From Rathayibacter sp. VKM Ac-2804 (lineage in GTDB: Bacteria; Actinomycetota; Actinomycetes; Actinomycetales; Microbacteriaceae): a stretch of DNA of 64,000 bases. The stretch spans positions 868,001-932,000 of the forward strand of contig NZ_CP047420.1 in the NCBI RefSeq assembly GCF_009866655.1, in the 5' to 3' direction. Below the pieces are notes generated by a model. The model searched no databases. It saw nothing but the letters and a program-made list of their open reading frames with translations, and was not told where the DNA came from. This document shows positions 27,982-36,273 of this stretch, one piece after another (position 1 is the first letter of the stretch; each line of letters opens with the position of its first letter). The position numbers and the translations under genes were made by a program.

Positions 27982-29874
27982 ATGACGTCTCTTCTCACCG
28001 ATCCGCTGCCGGCCGACCGCCTGGCCGCTGCCGAGGAGCTCGCGCTCGGGCTCGTGCACGCCTGGGGCAGCTGGGGCCCGACGATGACCCCGGACGCCGC
28101 CCGCGTCGCCTTCCTCAGCGACCGCGGCGGAGCCCCCGAGGTCTGGGTGCAGGACGTCGTCGTCGGCGCGGAGCCGCCGGAGGCGCGCCGCATCGCCCTC
28201 ACCGAGGACCCGGTGCTCGAGGTCTCCTGGTCCGCCGACTCCGCCTGGCTGGCCTGCCTCGTCGCGACCGACGGCGGCGTGCGCACTCAGGTCTGGGTCG
28301 TGCGGCCCGACGGCACCGATGCCCGCCGCATCGCCGGCTCCCGCGACGCCCACGCCGAGCTCGGGCCGTGGACGCGCAGCGGCCACCACGTCGTCGTCAC
28401 GATCCCGTCGGCCGAGCCGGAGCAGCCGAGCCGCTCGTTCCTCGTCGACCCGGTGACGGGGGAGCGGAATCCGCTCGTCGACGGCGACCTGATCTCGGTG
28501 CTCGACCTCTCGGTCGAGGAGCGCCTCGTCGTGGTCCGCGACGGCCAGCGCGGCCAGCAGTACTGCGTGGTCGTCGACCGGCTGACCGACGAGAACCACG
28601 CCCTCCTGCCCGACTCGGGCACCGGCTCGACGGACGTCGCGCTGCTGCGCCCCTCGCCGCTGCACGACACCGAGAGCCCGATGGTCGCCTACCTCGCGAC
28701 CGACGTCGACCTGCCGCGGCGCCAGCTGGTCGCGATGCCGCTGGGCCCGGACGGCTGGCGCGGCCGGATCCGCCGCCTCGCCGCCCGCGACGACGCCGAG
28801 CTCGAGGGGCTGGACGCCGACGACGCCGGCCGGATGCTGATGCTGGTCTGGAACGTCGCGGGCTCGAGCGAGATCGAGCTGCTCGACACCACCACCGGCG
28901 AGCGGGTCCCGGTCGCCGGACTGCCGGGGCTGGTGGCCACGACGCCGGTGCTCTCCCGCGACGGCGGCGCCGTGATCCTGGGCGTCGAGGGCCCGGAGCG
29001 CCCCCGCGAGCTGTGGCGGCTGGACACGGCGAGCCACGAGTGGTCGCGGATCACCGGGGTGCCGGCGCTCGACGCGCCGCCGCTGATCGTGCCGACGCTC
29101 GAGCACTTCCAGGGCCGCGACGGCCTCGCGCTCTCCGGCTGGCTCTACCGCGCACCAGGGGCGACGGGGTCGGGACCGGCGATGCTCAGCCTGCACGGCG
29201 GTCCGGAGTCGCAGGAGCGGCCCACCTTCTCGGCGCAGCATCAGGCGGTCGCCGCCGCGGGGATCACGGTCTTCGCGCCGAACGTGCGCGGCTCCTCGGG
29301 CTTCGGGCGCGACTTCGTGCATGCCGACGACGTCGAGAAGCGCCGCGGAGCCTTCGACGACGTCCTCGCCGCCGCCGAGCACCTCGTCGACGCCGGGATC
29401 GCCGACCCGGCGCGCATCGCCGTCACCGGCCGCTCCTACGGCGGCTACCTCACCCTCGCGTCGCTGGCCTTCTCGCCCGGTGTCTTCGCCGCCGGCGTCG
29501 ACATCTGCGGCATGTCGCACCTGCAGACCTTCTACCGCGACACCGAGCCGTGGATCGCCTCGGCCGCCGTCACCAAGTACGGGCACCCCGAGCACGACGC
29601 GGAGCTGCTGGAGGAGCTGTCGCCGCTGACCGCGGCCGACGCGATCGACGTGCCGCTGCTGGTGGTGCACGGCGAGCTCGACACCAACGTGCCGCTCGGC
29701 GAGGCCCGGCAGATCGTCGCGGCGCTCGAGGAGCTCGGCCGCCCGGTCCGCTACCTGCAGCTGGACGGCGAGGGCCACGAGTACCGCCGCGCCGACTCGA
29801 AGGAGGCGCTGCTGCGCGAGCTGCTGCAGTTCCTCACCGAGGCCCTCGCCGCCCCGCCCCTGCTGGTCGAGTAG
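27982..29874 (+). CDS. S9-family (prolyl oligopeptidase-type) peptidase
   Basis: ATG 27982 (GAGGA seven nt upstream) is preferred to GTG 27964; it gives 630 residues. The first ~370 residues are repeated beta-propeller blades (WSADSAWLACLV, WVVRPDGTDARRIAG and similar). The C-terminal alpha/beta hydrolase has oxyanion segment SLHGGPE, nucleophile Ser485 in GRSYGGY, Asp567 in HGELDTNVP and His599 in GEGHEYRR, a complete triad. Members release dipeptides or acyl-amino acids from short peptides. As third gene of the trio it could recycle the product of the two upstream enzymes, as an M42 peptidase does beside NAGGN genes. Its last three residues and stop are written by a palindromic repeat. Confidence 0.88.
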   Translation: MTSLLTDPLPADRLAAAEELALGLVHAWGSWGPTMTPDAARVAFLSDRGGAPEVWVQDVVVGAEPPEARRIALTEDPVLEVSWSADSAWLACLVATDGGVRTQVWVVRPDGTDARRIAGSRDAHAELGPWTRSGHHVVVTIPSAEPEQPSRSFLVDPVTGERNPLVDGDLISVLDLSVEERLVVVRDGQRGQQYCVVVDRLTDENHALLPDSGTGSTDVALLRPSPLHDTESPMVAYLATDVDLPRRQLVAMPLGPDGWRGRIRRLAARDDAELEGLDADDAGRMLMLVWNVAGSSEIELLDTTTGERVPVAGLPGLVATTPVLSRDGGAVILGVEGPERPRELWRLDTASHEWSRITGVPALDAPPLIVPTLEHFQGRDGLALSGWLYRAPGATGSGPAMLSLHGGPESQERPTFSAQHQAVAAAGITVFAPNVRGSSGFGRDFVHADDVEKRRGAFDDVLAAAEHLVDAGIADPARIAVTGRSYGGYLTLASLAFSPGVFAAGVDICGMSHLQTFYRDTEPWIASAAVTKYGHPEHDAELLEELSPLTAADAIDVPLLVVHGELDTNVPLGEARQIVAALEELGRPVRYLQLDGEGHEYRRADSKEALLRELLQFLTEALAAPPLLVE

Positions 29875-29930
29875 CCCCCGCAGGGGCCCTCCATGCTGGT
29901 CGAGCAGCCCCGCAGGGGCGTCTCGAGACC
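29864..29930. repeat. two palindromic repeats, family A, overlapping the S9 peptidase stop
   Basis: A truncated unit (29864-29889, GGTCGAGTAGCCCC cgc AGGGG) supplies the codons GTC GAG TAG that end the peptidase gene. A second unit (29894-29930, GGTCGAGCAGCCCC, GGGGCGTCTCGAGACC) follows in the same orientation. They fill the 62-bp junction between convergent genes. Confidence 0.85.
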
Positions 29931-29936
29931 CGGAGA

Positions 29937-30257
29937 TCAGCGCGTCTCGAACTCCTGGCGGAGGGTCCCGTGGATCGGGTGCGCGGGGTCGTCGCCGACG
30001 GCGCGCGCCGGGTCGTCGATCTCGACGGAGCGGGTCAGCGCGGGGGCTGCGTCGCCGCCGATCATCTCCGAGGTGCCGTCGAGCAGCTCCTCGGCGATCC
30101 GGCTGGAGAGCCCGCTCCGCTCGCCCGGACCGGGATCGGTCATCGCGTCGACCGGCGCGGCCAGCGCCGCCTCGAGGCCCGTCGGCTCGACGCCCGCCTC
30201 CGGCTCGTGCTCGATCCGCCGCACGCCGTCGTGCTGTGACCGGGACCCGTCTGGCAT
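29937..30257 (-). CDS. small acidic hypothetical protein (106 aa)
   Basis: This protein is not recognised. ATG 30257, with GAGGAG five nt upstream, gives 106 residues, hydrophilic and acidic, with GLSSRIAEELLDGTSEMIGGD in the middle and EIDDPARAVGDDPAHPIHGTLRQEFETR at the end. There is no membrane segment, signal or Cys. A TACGCT hexamer at 30323-30318 suggests a ~55-nt leader containing a hairpin (30282-30314). It is convergent with the S9 peptidase through palindromic repeats and lies downstream of the GH13 gene on the same strand. Confidence 0.6.
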   Translation of the reverse strand: MPDGSRSQHDGVRRIEHEPEAGVEPTGLEAALAAPVDAMTDPGPGERSGLSSRIAEELLDGTSEMIGGDAAPALTRSVEIDDPARAVGDDPAHPIHGTLRQEFETR

Positions 30258-30281
30258 GGTCGCTCCTCGTCCGTCTCGTCG

Positions 30282-30314
30282 CGGCAGCGGGGGCAGGGCG
30301 CTCCCGCCGCTGCC
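30282..30314 (-). promoter_or_regulatory. hairpin in the leader of the acidic protein gene or terminator of GH13
   Basis: GGCAGCGG and CCGCTGCC arms around a 17-base GC-rich loop lie between the GH13 stop (30349) and the acidic protein start. It may end GH13 transcription or fold in the leader. Confidence 0.4.
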
Positions 30315-30348
30315 CCGAGCGTAGATCACGGCGTGTCCGATCGAGGGG

Positions 30349-31626
30349 TCAGTCGAGCAGGAGCCAGGAGTGCGCCTCGACCTGCACGCCGCCGACGCTC
30401 GCGGCGCGGTCGCCGAGGTTCAGCGCGAGCCGGGCGCTCTCGCCGTCCGGCCCCTCGGCCACCAGCAGCACGGCGGTGTTCGACAGATCGACGCTCGTGG
30501 TGCGCGCGGCGACGAGCCACGGGTGCCTGCGGCGGAACGCGATGACCTCCTGGTGCACGCGGTAGGCGTCGTTCCGCGGCCACTCGCCCGGGTCGGCCGG
30601 GAACTCGGGCCGGATCGCGTCGTCGCCGCCGACGCGCTCCTCCTTCACGCCCTCGAGGCCGCGCTCGTCGCCCGAGTAGACGCTCGGCACGCCGCCGACG
30701 AAGCCGAGGATCGCGACCGCGTGGCCGTGGTGGCGCGGATCCGTGATCGCGCTGGCGAGCCGGGTCACGTCGTGGTTGCCGACGAAGGTCAGCGGCACGA
30801 ACGTCTCGAGGAACTCCGCGTGGCGCTGCAGCGTCCAGTCGAGCTCGAAGAGGTTGCCCTCCTCGATCGAGCTGCGCACCGACTTCCACAGCTCGTACTG
30901 GGTGACGGAGTCGAGCCCCGACTCCCGCACGTAGCCGGCGTAGTCGCCGTGGATGACCTCGCCGACGAACCACGCCTCGGGGAAGCGCTCGCGCACCGGG
31001 TCGATCGCGGCGCGCCAGGAGGAGGGGTCCACCGCGTAGGCGGCGTCCAGGCGCCAGCCGTCGATGCCGCGCTCGAGCCAGTGGCTCATCACCGCGGAGA
31101 CGTGCGCCGCCACCTCGGGGTTCGCGGTGTCGAGCTCGACGAGCGCCTCGTGCCCCTCGAAGACGTCGACCGGCAGGCCGTCGACCTCGCGCGCCGCGCC
31201 CGTCCGGCGGAACCGCGCGGCGGCGGGGGAGTCCTCGCCCGCCGCGACGGCCTCGCGCCACCACGGGTGCTCGCGGCCCACGTGGTTGAAGACACCGTCG
31301 AAGACGAGGCGGATGCCGCGCTCGCGGCAGGCGGCGATCAGCGCGTCGAGGTCGTGCTCGTCGCCCAGGCGCGGATCGACGCGGAAGTGGTCGACCGTGT
31401 CGTAGCCGTGCGTCATCGAGGCGAAGACCGGCCCGAGCAGCAGGCCGTTGCAGCCGAGCGCGAGCAGGTCGTCCAGCCAGGGCAGCAGCCGGCGGAGGCG
31501 GTGCTGCGGCTCGTCGCCGGCCCCGGGTCCGTCGGCCGAGGTCGCCTCGGCCCCCAGGAACGCGAGCGGATGGATCTGCCACCAGATCGCCGTCGAGATC
31601 CAGCCGTCCGTCGTCGTCTCCGCCAT
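30349..31626 (-). CDS. GH13 alpha-amylase-family glycosidase
   Basis: ATG 31626 (GAGAGG eight nt upstream) gives 425 residues with no signal peptide, so it acts in the cytoplasm. The (beta/alpha)8 barrel shows region I DGVFNHVG, region II GWRLDAAY with the nucleophile Asp, region III WFVGEVIHGDY with the acid Glu, and region IV TFVGNHDVTR with the transition-state Asp. It lacks the N-terminal domain of large debranching enzymes. It probably cleaves maltodextrins or a related alpha-glucan such as a maltodextrin glucosidase or neopullulanase-like enzyme. A TACACT hexamer at 31675-31670 is a likely -10. There are no sugar transport genes beside it. Confidence 0.9.
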   Translation of the reverse strand: MAETTTDGWISTAIWWQIHPLAFLGAEATSADGPGAGDEPQHRLRRLLPWLDDLLALGCNGLLLGPVFASMTHGYDTVDHFRVDPRLGDEHDLDALIAACRERGIRLVFDGVFNHVGREHPWWREAVAAGEDSPAAARFRRTGAAREVDGLPVDVFEGHEALVELDTANPEVAAHVSAVMSHWLERGIDGWRLDAAYAVDPSSWRAAIDPVRERFPEAWFVGEVIHGDYAGYVRESGLDSVTQYELWKSVRSSIEEGNLFELDWTLQRHAEFLETFVPLTFVGNHDVTRLASAITDPRHHGHAVAILGFVGGVPSVYSGDERGLEGVKEERVGGDDAIRPEFPADPGEWPRNDAYRVHQEVIAFRRRHPWLVAARTTSVDLSNTAVLLVAEGPDGESARLALNLGDRAASVGGVQVEAHSWLLLD

Positions 31627-31896
31627 CGCGGCCGCCTCTCCCGGCGAGCTCGGGCGCGCGCCGTCGGCGAGTGTAGCGACGGCCCCTGACACCGCCTCCC
31701 AGCCGCTCCCGGAGGCTCCACGGGGTGCCGATCGGCGTGTTTCCGGGCTTCTCACCGCGCGAATCGCCGCCGATCCGGGATCGGGCTGGTAGGTTACGGA
31801 CGGTCCGACCGGTCGACGGGGTCCGCCCCCGACCGCTGGACGACACACAACCACCAGCTGTTCTCAACAGCGCGAACGTCCTGGGAGGACACTCCA

Positions 31897-32184
31897 ATGG
31901 CTGACAAGTCGCTCAACCGCACCGAGCTCGTCGCGAAGATCGCCGCCGACTCCGGCCAGAGCCAGGCCGCCGTCAACGGCGTCCTCGACTCGCTCTTCTC
32001 GACCCTCGCCGACTCCGTCTCCAACGACGTGAAGGTCACCATCCCGGGCTGGATCGCCGTCGAGCGCACGTCCCGCGCCGCGCGCACCGGCCGCAACCCG
32101 CAGACCGGCGAGACCATCCAGATCGCCGCCGGCCACTCGGTCAAGGTCTCGGCCGGCACCAAGCTCAAGGCCGCTGCCAAGTAG
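31897..32184 (+). CDS. HU-family nucleoid-associated DNA-binding protein
   Basis: This 95-residue protein has the HU/IHF fold: LNRTELVAKIAADSGQSQAAVNGVLDSL helices, the VTIPGW turn, the DNA-arm segment RTGRNPQTGETIQI, and VKVSAGTKLKAAAK. It lacks the long Lys/Ala-rich tail of mycobacterial HupB. HU dimers bend and compact DNA. GGGAGGACACTCCAATG gives a strong ribosome site. The 270-bp upstream region (31627-31896) should hold its promoter but I see no clear -35; the gene is followed by a strong hairpin, so it is monocistronic. Confidence 0.95.
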   Translation: MADKSLNRTELVAKIAADSGQSQAAVNGVLDSLFSTLADSVSNDVKVTIPGWIAVERTSRAARTGRNPQTGETIQIAAGHSVKVSAGTKLKAAAK

Positions 32185-32208
32185 TCACGGCTCAGCACGC
32201 TCTGCGAG

Positions 32209-32240
32209 GGCTCCGGCGATCCGCCGGGGCCTTCGTCGTT
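32209..32240 (+). terminator. intrinsic terminator after the HU gene
   Basis: GGCTCCGGCG and CGCCGGGGCC pair in a ten-base stem with a three-base loop (one T-G pair), followed by TTCGTCGTT. Confidence 0.7.
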
Positions 32241-32284
32241 CCTCCGGGGTTCGCCGGACCGGCCGCCCCTCAGCCGCGAGAACG

Positions 32285-32290
32285 TAGGCT
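32285..32290 (+). promoter_or_regulatory. -10 hexamer TAGGCT for the CopD/CtaG gene (leaderless)
   Basis: TAGGCT ends six nt before GTG 32297. Confidence 0.5.
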
Positions 32291-32296
32291 TGCCGG

Positions 32297-34309
32297 GTGA
32301 ATCGAACCGTCCGGATCGCGGGCCCGGCGCTCCTGCTCGTGGTCGCCGCCCTCGTCGCGCTCCTGGCGGCGCTCGCGTTCGGCGGCGGCTCGGCCGCACC
32401 GCTCCTGAACGACCCGGGACCCGTCGTCCGCTTCGGCCTCCCGGTCGCCAAGCTCGCCGTCAACCTCGGCGCCGCCGGCATGATCGGCGCCCTCGTCCTC
32501 ACGCTCTTCGCGCTGAGCCCCCGCGCGGTCGCCGCGCGGAAGGGCGCCCCCGCCGACGCGGAGCCGCGCACCGAGTACACGATCGCCCTCGACGTGGCCG
32601 CCGCGAGCGCCGCGTTCTTCGCCGCCGCCTCCGCGCTGACCGGCTTCTTCACCTTCCTCAACGTCACCCAGACGCCGCTGAGCTTCGACCGCGACTTCGG
32701 CACCAAGCTCAGCTACTTCATCGGCAGCATCCCGGTCGGCCAGGCCTGGCTGATCACCACGCTCCTCGCCGCCGTCGTCACGGTGCTCTGCTTCGCGGTG
32801 CGCAATCAGACCGCGCTCGTCTTCGTGACCGCGATCGCGCTGCTGACACTGCTGCCGATGGCGCAGCAGGGCCACGCGGCCGGAGCGAGCGGCCACGACG
32901 CCGCCGTCACCGCCCTCGGCCTGCACCTGGTCTTCGCCGCGATCTGGCTCGGCGGGCTGGTCACGATCGTCGTGCTGCGCCCGCTGCTCGGCGGCGCGCG
33001 CCTGCTGCCCGTGATCGGGCGCTACTCGAGCCTCGCGCTCGTCAGCTTCATCGTGGTCGCCGCCTCGGGCTACATCAGCGCCGAGCTGCGGCTGGCGACC
33101 CTCGGCAACCTGCTCACCGGCTACGGCGTGCTCGTGCTGGTCAAGGTCGCGGCGCTGACCGCCCTCGGCGTCTTCGGGCTCGTCCAGCGCCGGTTCCTCA
33201 TCGCGCGGATGCGCAGCGCCGGCGGAGCGGGCGGGCGCAGCTTCTGGTGGCTGGTCGCCGCCGAGGTCGCCTTTATGGGCGTCGCCTCCGGCGTCGCCGC
33301 CGCCCTCGCCCGCACCGCGACGCCGGTCGACCAGGTCGCCGCGACCGAGCTGACGAACCCGACCCCCGCGGAGCTGCTCACCGGCGAGCCGCTGCCGCCC
33401 GCACCGTCCGCGCTCAACTTCCTCACCCTCTGGAACGTCGACCTGGTCTGGCTGCTGGTCTGCGGCTTCGGCATCGCCTTCTACGTCGCCGGCGTCGTGC
33501 GCCTGCACCGCCGCGGCGACCGCTGGCCCGTGCACCGCACCGTGCTCTGGATCGCAGGCATGCTGCTGCTGGCCTACATCACCAACGGCGGTGTCAACGC
33601 CTACGAGAAGTACCTGTTCAGCGCGCACATGCTCGCGCACATGGTCCTGACGATGGCGGTGCCGGTGCTGCTCGTGCCGGCCGCTCCAGTGACGCTGATC
33701 GCGCGCGCCACCGCGAGGCGCACCGACGGCTCCCGCGGCGGCCGCGAGTGGGTCCTGCTCGCCGTGCACTCGCGCTTCGCCACCGCGATCTCGCACCCGA
33801 TCGTCGCCGCGCTGCTCTTCGTCGGCTCGCTCTGGGGCTTCTACTACTCGCCGCTGTTCCGCTGGGCGACGACCGACCACATCGGCCACGAGTGGATGAT
33901 CGTGCACTTCCTGATCACGGGCTACCTCTTCGTGAGCGTCCTGATCGGCGTCGACCCGAGCGTGCACCGCGTGCCGTACCCGATGCGCCTGCTGCTGCTG
34001 CTGGGCACGATGGCGTTCCACGCCTTCTTCGGTCTCGCCCTGATGACGGGCGAGGGCCTCCTGCTCGCCGACTGGTACGGCGCGATGGGCTGGGGCACGA
34101 ACGCCCTCGTCGATCAGCAGGCGGCCGGCGGCATCGCCTGGAGCATCGGCGAGATCCCCACGCTCGCGCTCGCGATCATCGTCGCGGTGATGTGGAGCCG
34201 GTCGGACGCGCGCGACTCCAAGCGGCTCGACCGCCAGGCCGACCGCACCGGCGAGGCCGAGCTCTCGGCGTACAACGACCGCCTCGCGGCGCTGCAGAAG
34301 CGCGGCTGA
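32297..34309 (+). CDS. CopD/CtaG fusion: copper transport and cytochrome c oxidase assembly membrane protein
   Basis: This 670-residue protein has about 15 membrane helices. The N-terminal half (~1-345) includes the CopD-like GHAAGASGHDAAVTALGLHLVFAAIWLGGLV, with His residues suited to copper. The C-terminal half (~370-640) is the caa3_CtaG domain: LFSAHMLAHMVLTMAVPVLLV, FRWATTDHIGHEWMIVHFLITGYLF and DWYGAMGWG. The fusion is common in actinobacteria, where it brings copper to the oxidase CuB centre. It is transcribed alone, downstream of HU. Start GTG 32297 is supported by the -10 six nt away. Confidence 0.92.
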   Translation: MNRTVRIAGPALLLVVAALVALLAALAFGGGSAAPLLNDPGPVVRFGLPVAKLAVNLGAAGMIGALVLTLFALSPRAVAARKGAPADAEPRTEYTIALDVAAASAAFFAAASALTGFFTFLNVTQTPLSFDRDFGTKLSYFIGSIPVGQAWLITTLLAAVVTVLCFAVRNQTALVFVTAIALLTLLPMAQQGHAAGASGHDAAVTALGLHLVFAAIWLGGLVTIVVLRPLLGGARLLPVIGRYSSLALVSFIVVAASGYISAELRLATLGNLLTGYGVLVLVKVAALTALGVFGLVQRRFLIARMRSAGGAGGRSFWWLVAAEVAFMGVASGVAAALARTATPVDQVAATELTNPTPAELLTGEPLPPAPSALNFLTLWNVDLVWLLVCGFGIAFYVAGVVRLHRRGDRWPVHRTVLWIAGMLLLAYITNGGVNAYEKYLFSAHMLAHMVLTMAVPVLLVPAAPVTLIARATARRTDGSRGGREWVLLAVHSRFATAISHPIVAALLFVGSLWGFYYSPLFRWATTDHIGHEWMIVHFLITGYLFVSVLIGVDPSVHRVPYPMRLLLLLGTMAFHAFFGLALMTGEGLLLADWYGAMGWGTNALVDQQAAGGIAWSIGEIPTLALAIIVAVMWSRSDARDSKRLDRQADRTGEAELSAYNDRLAALQKRG

Positions 34310-34448
34310 TCCGAGCCGTTCCCGTCCGGCCGGACGTCCTGCGACAGCCCGGAGCGGGCTCCGCCGGCGCTTCCTAGGCTGACCGCTGCCGCACGACCTC
34401 GCCCGCTCCCCGCGGGCTCGAGGCGGCGCGCTGCGAGAAGGGGAACGC

Positions 34449-35399
34449 ATGATCGAGGCACGAGGCCTGACCAAGAAGTACGGGGCGAAGACCGCCGTCG
34501 ACGGGATCGACTTCACCGTCGAGCCCGGGAGGGTCACCGGATTCCTGGGGCCGAACGGCGCCGGCAAGTCGACGACGATGCGGATGATCGTCGGTCTCGA
34601 CCGGCCGTCCGCCGGCTCGGTCACGGTGAACGGCCGCCCCTACCGCGAGCACGAGGCGCCGCTCGCCGAGGTCGGCGCCCTGCTCGACGCGAAGGCGACT
34701 CACCGGGGCCGCTCGCTCCGCGACCACCTGCGCGTGATCGCCGCGACGCACCGCATCCCGCGCTCCCGGGTGGAGGAGGTCATCGAGGTCGTCGGCCTCG
34801 GCAGCGTCGCCCGCAAGCGCGTCGGCGGCTTCTCGCTCGGCATGGGGCAGCGCGTGGGCATCGCGACCGCGCTCCTCGGCGACCCGCGGACCCTCCTGCT
34901 CGACGAGCCGGTCAACGGCCTCGACCCGGAGGGGGTCCGCTGGGTCCGCGACTTCGTCCGGGCGAAGGCGGCGGAGGGCTGCTGCGTGCTGCTCTCCTCG
35001 CACCTGATGAGCGAGATGGCGCAGACCGCCGACCACATCATCGTCCTCGGCCGGGGCCGGATCCTCGCGGACGCACCCCTCGCCGACTTCCTCGCCGAGG
35101 CGCGGCCGCGCGTGCGCGTCGAGAGCCCGGACTCGGTGCGCTTCGCCGAGCTCCTCGCCGTCCGCGGCGCGGCGGTCGCCGTCGTCGCCGGCGGGATCGA
35201 GGTCGAGGGCCTCGGGGCCCCGGTGATCGGCGCCCTCGCCGCCGAGTCGGGGGTCGTCCTGCACGCCCTCACCGCGCTGACGCGCTCGCTCGAGGAGGCG
35301 TACGTCGCGATGACCGCCGACTCCGTCGAGTACCACGCCGCCCAGCCCGCCGGATCCCAGCCCGCCGGATCCCAGCCCCTCGAAGGAGCCTCCCGATGA
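34449..35399 (+). CDS. ABC-2 type exporter ATPase
   Basis: This 316-residue ATPase has Walker A GPNGAGKST near 40, signature FSLGMGQRVGIATAL, Walker B TLLLDEPVNGLDPEG and switch His in LLSSHLMSEM. The ATPase part ends at about 220 and a short accessory domain follows. The C-terminus contains two 15-bp tandem repeats (35343-35372) coding QPAGS twice. AAGGGGAACGC precedes the ATG; TAGGCT at ~34375 may be the -10. The permease gene starts on the overlapping ATGA. Together they resemble bacitracin- or lantibiotic-type exporters; the cargo is unknown. Confidence 0.9.
   Translation: MIEARGLTKKYGAKTAVDGIDFTVEPGRVTGFLGPNGAGKSTTMRMIVGLDRPSAGSVTVNGRPYREHEAPLAEVGALLDAKATHRGRSLRDHLRVIAATHRIPRSRVEEVIEVVGLGSVARKRVGGFSLGMGQRVGIATALLGDPRTLLLDEPVNGLDPEGVRWVRDFVRAKAAEGCCVLLSSHLMSEMAQTADHIIVLGRGRILADAPLADFLAEARPRVRVESPDSVRFAELLAVRGAAVAVVAGGIEVEGLGAPVIGALAAESGVVLHALTALTRSLEEAYVAMTADSVEYHAAQPAGSQPAGSQPLEGASR
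35343..35372. repeat. in-frame 15-bp tandem repeat
   Basis: Two exact 15-bp copies (CAGCCCGCCGGATCC) plus six bases of a third lie in the last codons of the ABC ATPase gene and code for QPAGS. Being a multiple of three, changes in copy number keep the frame. Confidence 0.85.
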
Positions 35400-36226
35400 C
35401 CGCCACCGCCCCGGGCACCGCCCGTGCCGACACCGCGCCCGTCCGGCTCCGCCTGGACGGCGTCGTCCTCTCCGAGCTGCTCAAGCTCGTCACCGTCCGC
35501 TCGACCTGGTGGTCGATCGTCGTCTCCGCCGCGCTCGCGCTCGCGCTGGCGCTGGCGCTCGGCGCCGTCGCCTCCCCGGAGCCGGGGGTCTCCGCGTCCA
35601 CGCTCGCGGCCGGCGGCTCGACGATCCAGCTGCAGTTCGTCGGTCTGGTCATCGCCGTCCTCGGCGCGCTGTCGCTCGGCGGCGAGTACTCCACCGGGAT
35701 GATCCGCTCGACCTACACCGCCGTGCCGCGCCGGATCCCGTCGCTCCTCGCCCGCGGAGTCGTCGTGGCCGTCGCCTCCTTCCTGGTGGGCGTGCTCACC
35801 TGCGTCGGCTCGTTCGCGGTGATCGCACCGCTGCTCACGGCGAAGGGCGCGCAGGTGTCGCTGCTCGACGACGGGGTGATCGGGAGCCTGCTGGGCGGGG
35901 CCTTCTCGCTGGCCGTCATCGGCGCCTTCGCGGTCGGGGTGGCGGCGCTGCTGCGCAGCACTGCCGCCGCCATCGGCGTCTCGGTCGGCGTGCTCTTCGT
36001 TCTGCCGCTGCTCGCGACCATCGCGGGCGGGCTGCTGCAGGCGCCGTGGATCGCCGACGTCAGCCCCTACCTGCTCTCGAACCTCGGGCTGGCGCTGTCG
36101 AGCGTCCCGAGCGAGGGCTCCGGCGTGGAGTCGATCAGCACGACGTCCGCCGTGCTCGCCTGCGGCGTCTGGCTCCTCGCCGTCTGGGTCCCGGCGCTGC
36201 TGGTCACCCGCGTCCGCGACGTCTGA
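35396..36226 (+). CDS. ABC-2 type exporter permease
   Basis: This 276-residue membrane protein has about six helices. VRLRLDGVVLSELLKLVTVRSTWW leads into the first helix, a pattern usual for ABC-2 permeases of actinobacteria, and SLGGEYSTGMIRSTYTAVPRR is the cytoplasmic coupling loop. ATG overlaps the ATPase stop (ATGA), so the two proteins are made together and should form the exporter. The substrate cannot be inferred. Confidence 0.88.
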   Translation: MTATAPGTARADTAPVRLRLDGVVLSELLKLVTVRSTWWSIVVSAALALALALALGAVASPEPGVSASTLAAGGSTIQLQFVGLVIAVLGALSLGGEYSTGMIRSTYTAVPRRIPSLLARGVVVAVASFLVGVLTCVGSFAVIAPLLTAKGAQVSLLDDGVIGSLLGGAFSLAVIGAFAVGVAALLRSTAAAIGVSVGVLFVLPLLATIAGGLLQAPWIADVSPYLLSNLGLALSSVPSEGSGVESISTTSAVLACGVWLLAVWVPALLVTRVRDV

Positions 36227-36261
36227 CCGCCCGGGTCGGCCGGGTGCGGCGGTCGGCTGGG

Positions 36262-36267
36262 TACAGT
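36262..36267 (+). promoter_or_regulatory. -10 hexamer TACAGT for the helicase (leaderless)
   Basis: TACAGT ends six nt before GTG 36274. Confidence 0.5.
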
Positions 36268-36273
36268 GGAGCG

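Noticed and set aside
26178..30239. 1353-codon open frame on the plus strand
   Set aside because: It is a shadow of the amidotransferase and peptidase genes: Arg/Pro/Ala-rich, no motifs, in a different frame from two well-supported proteins. The same holds for the long frames at 13298-16966, 17268-20933, 26089-29778 and 47645-50776.
34348..34362. AGCCC/GGGCT hairpin between CtaG and the ABC exporter as a terminator
   Set aside because: The stem is only five bases with no T-run; too weak to claim in such GC-rich DNA.
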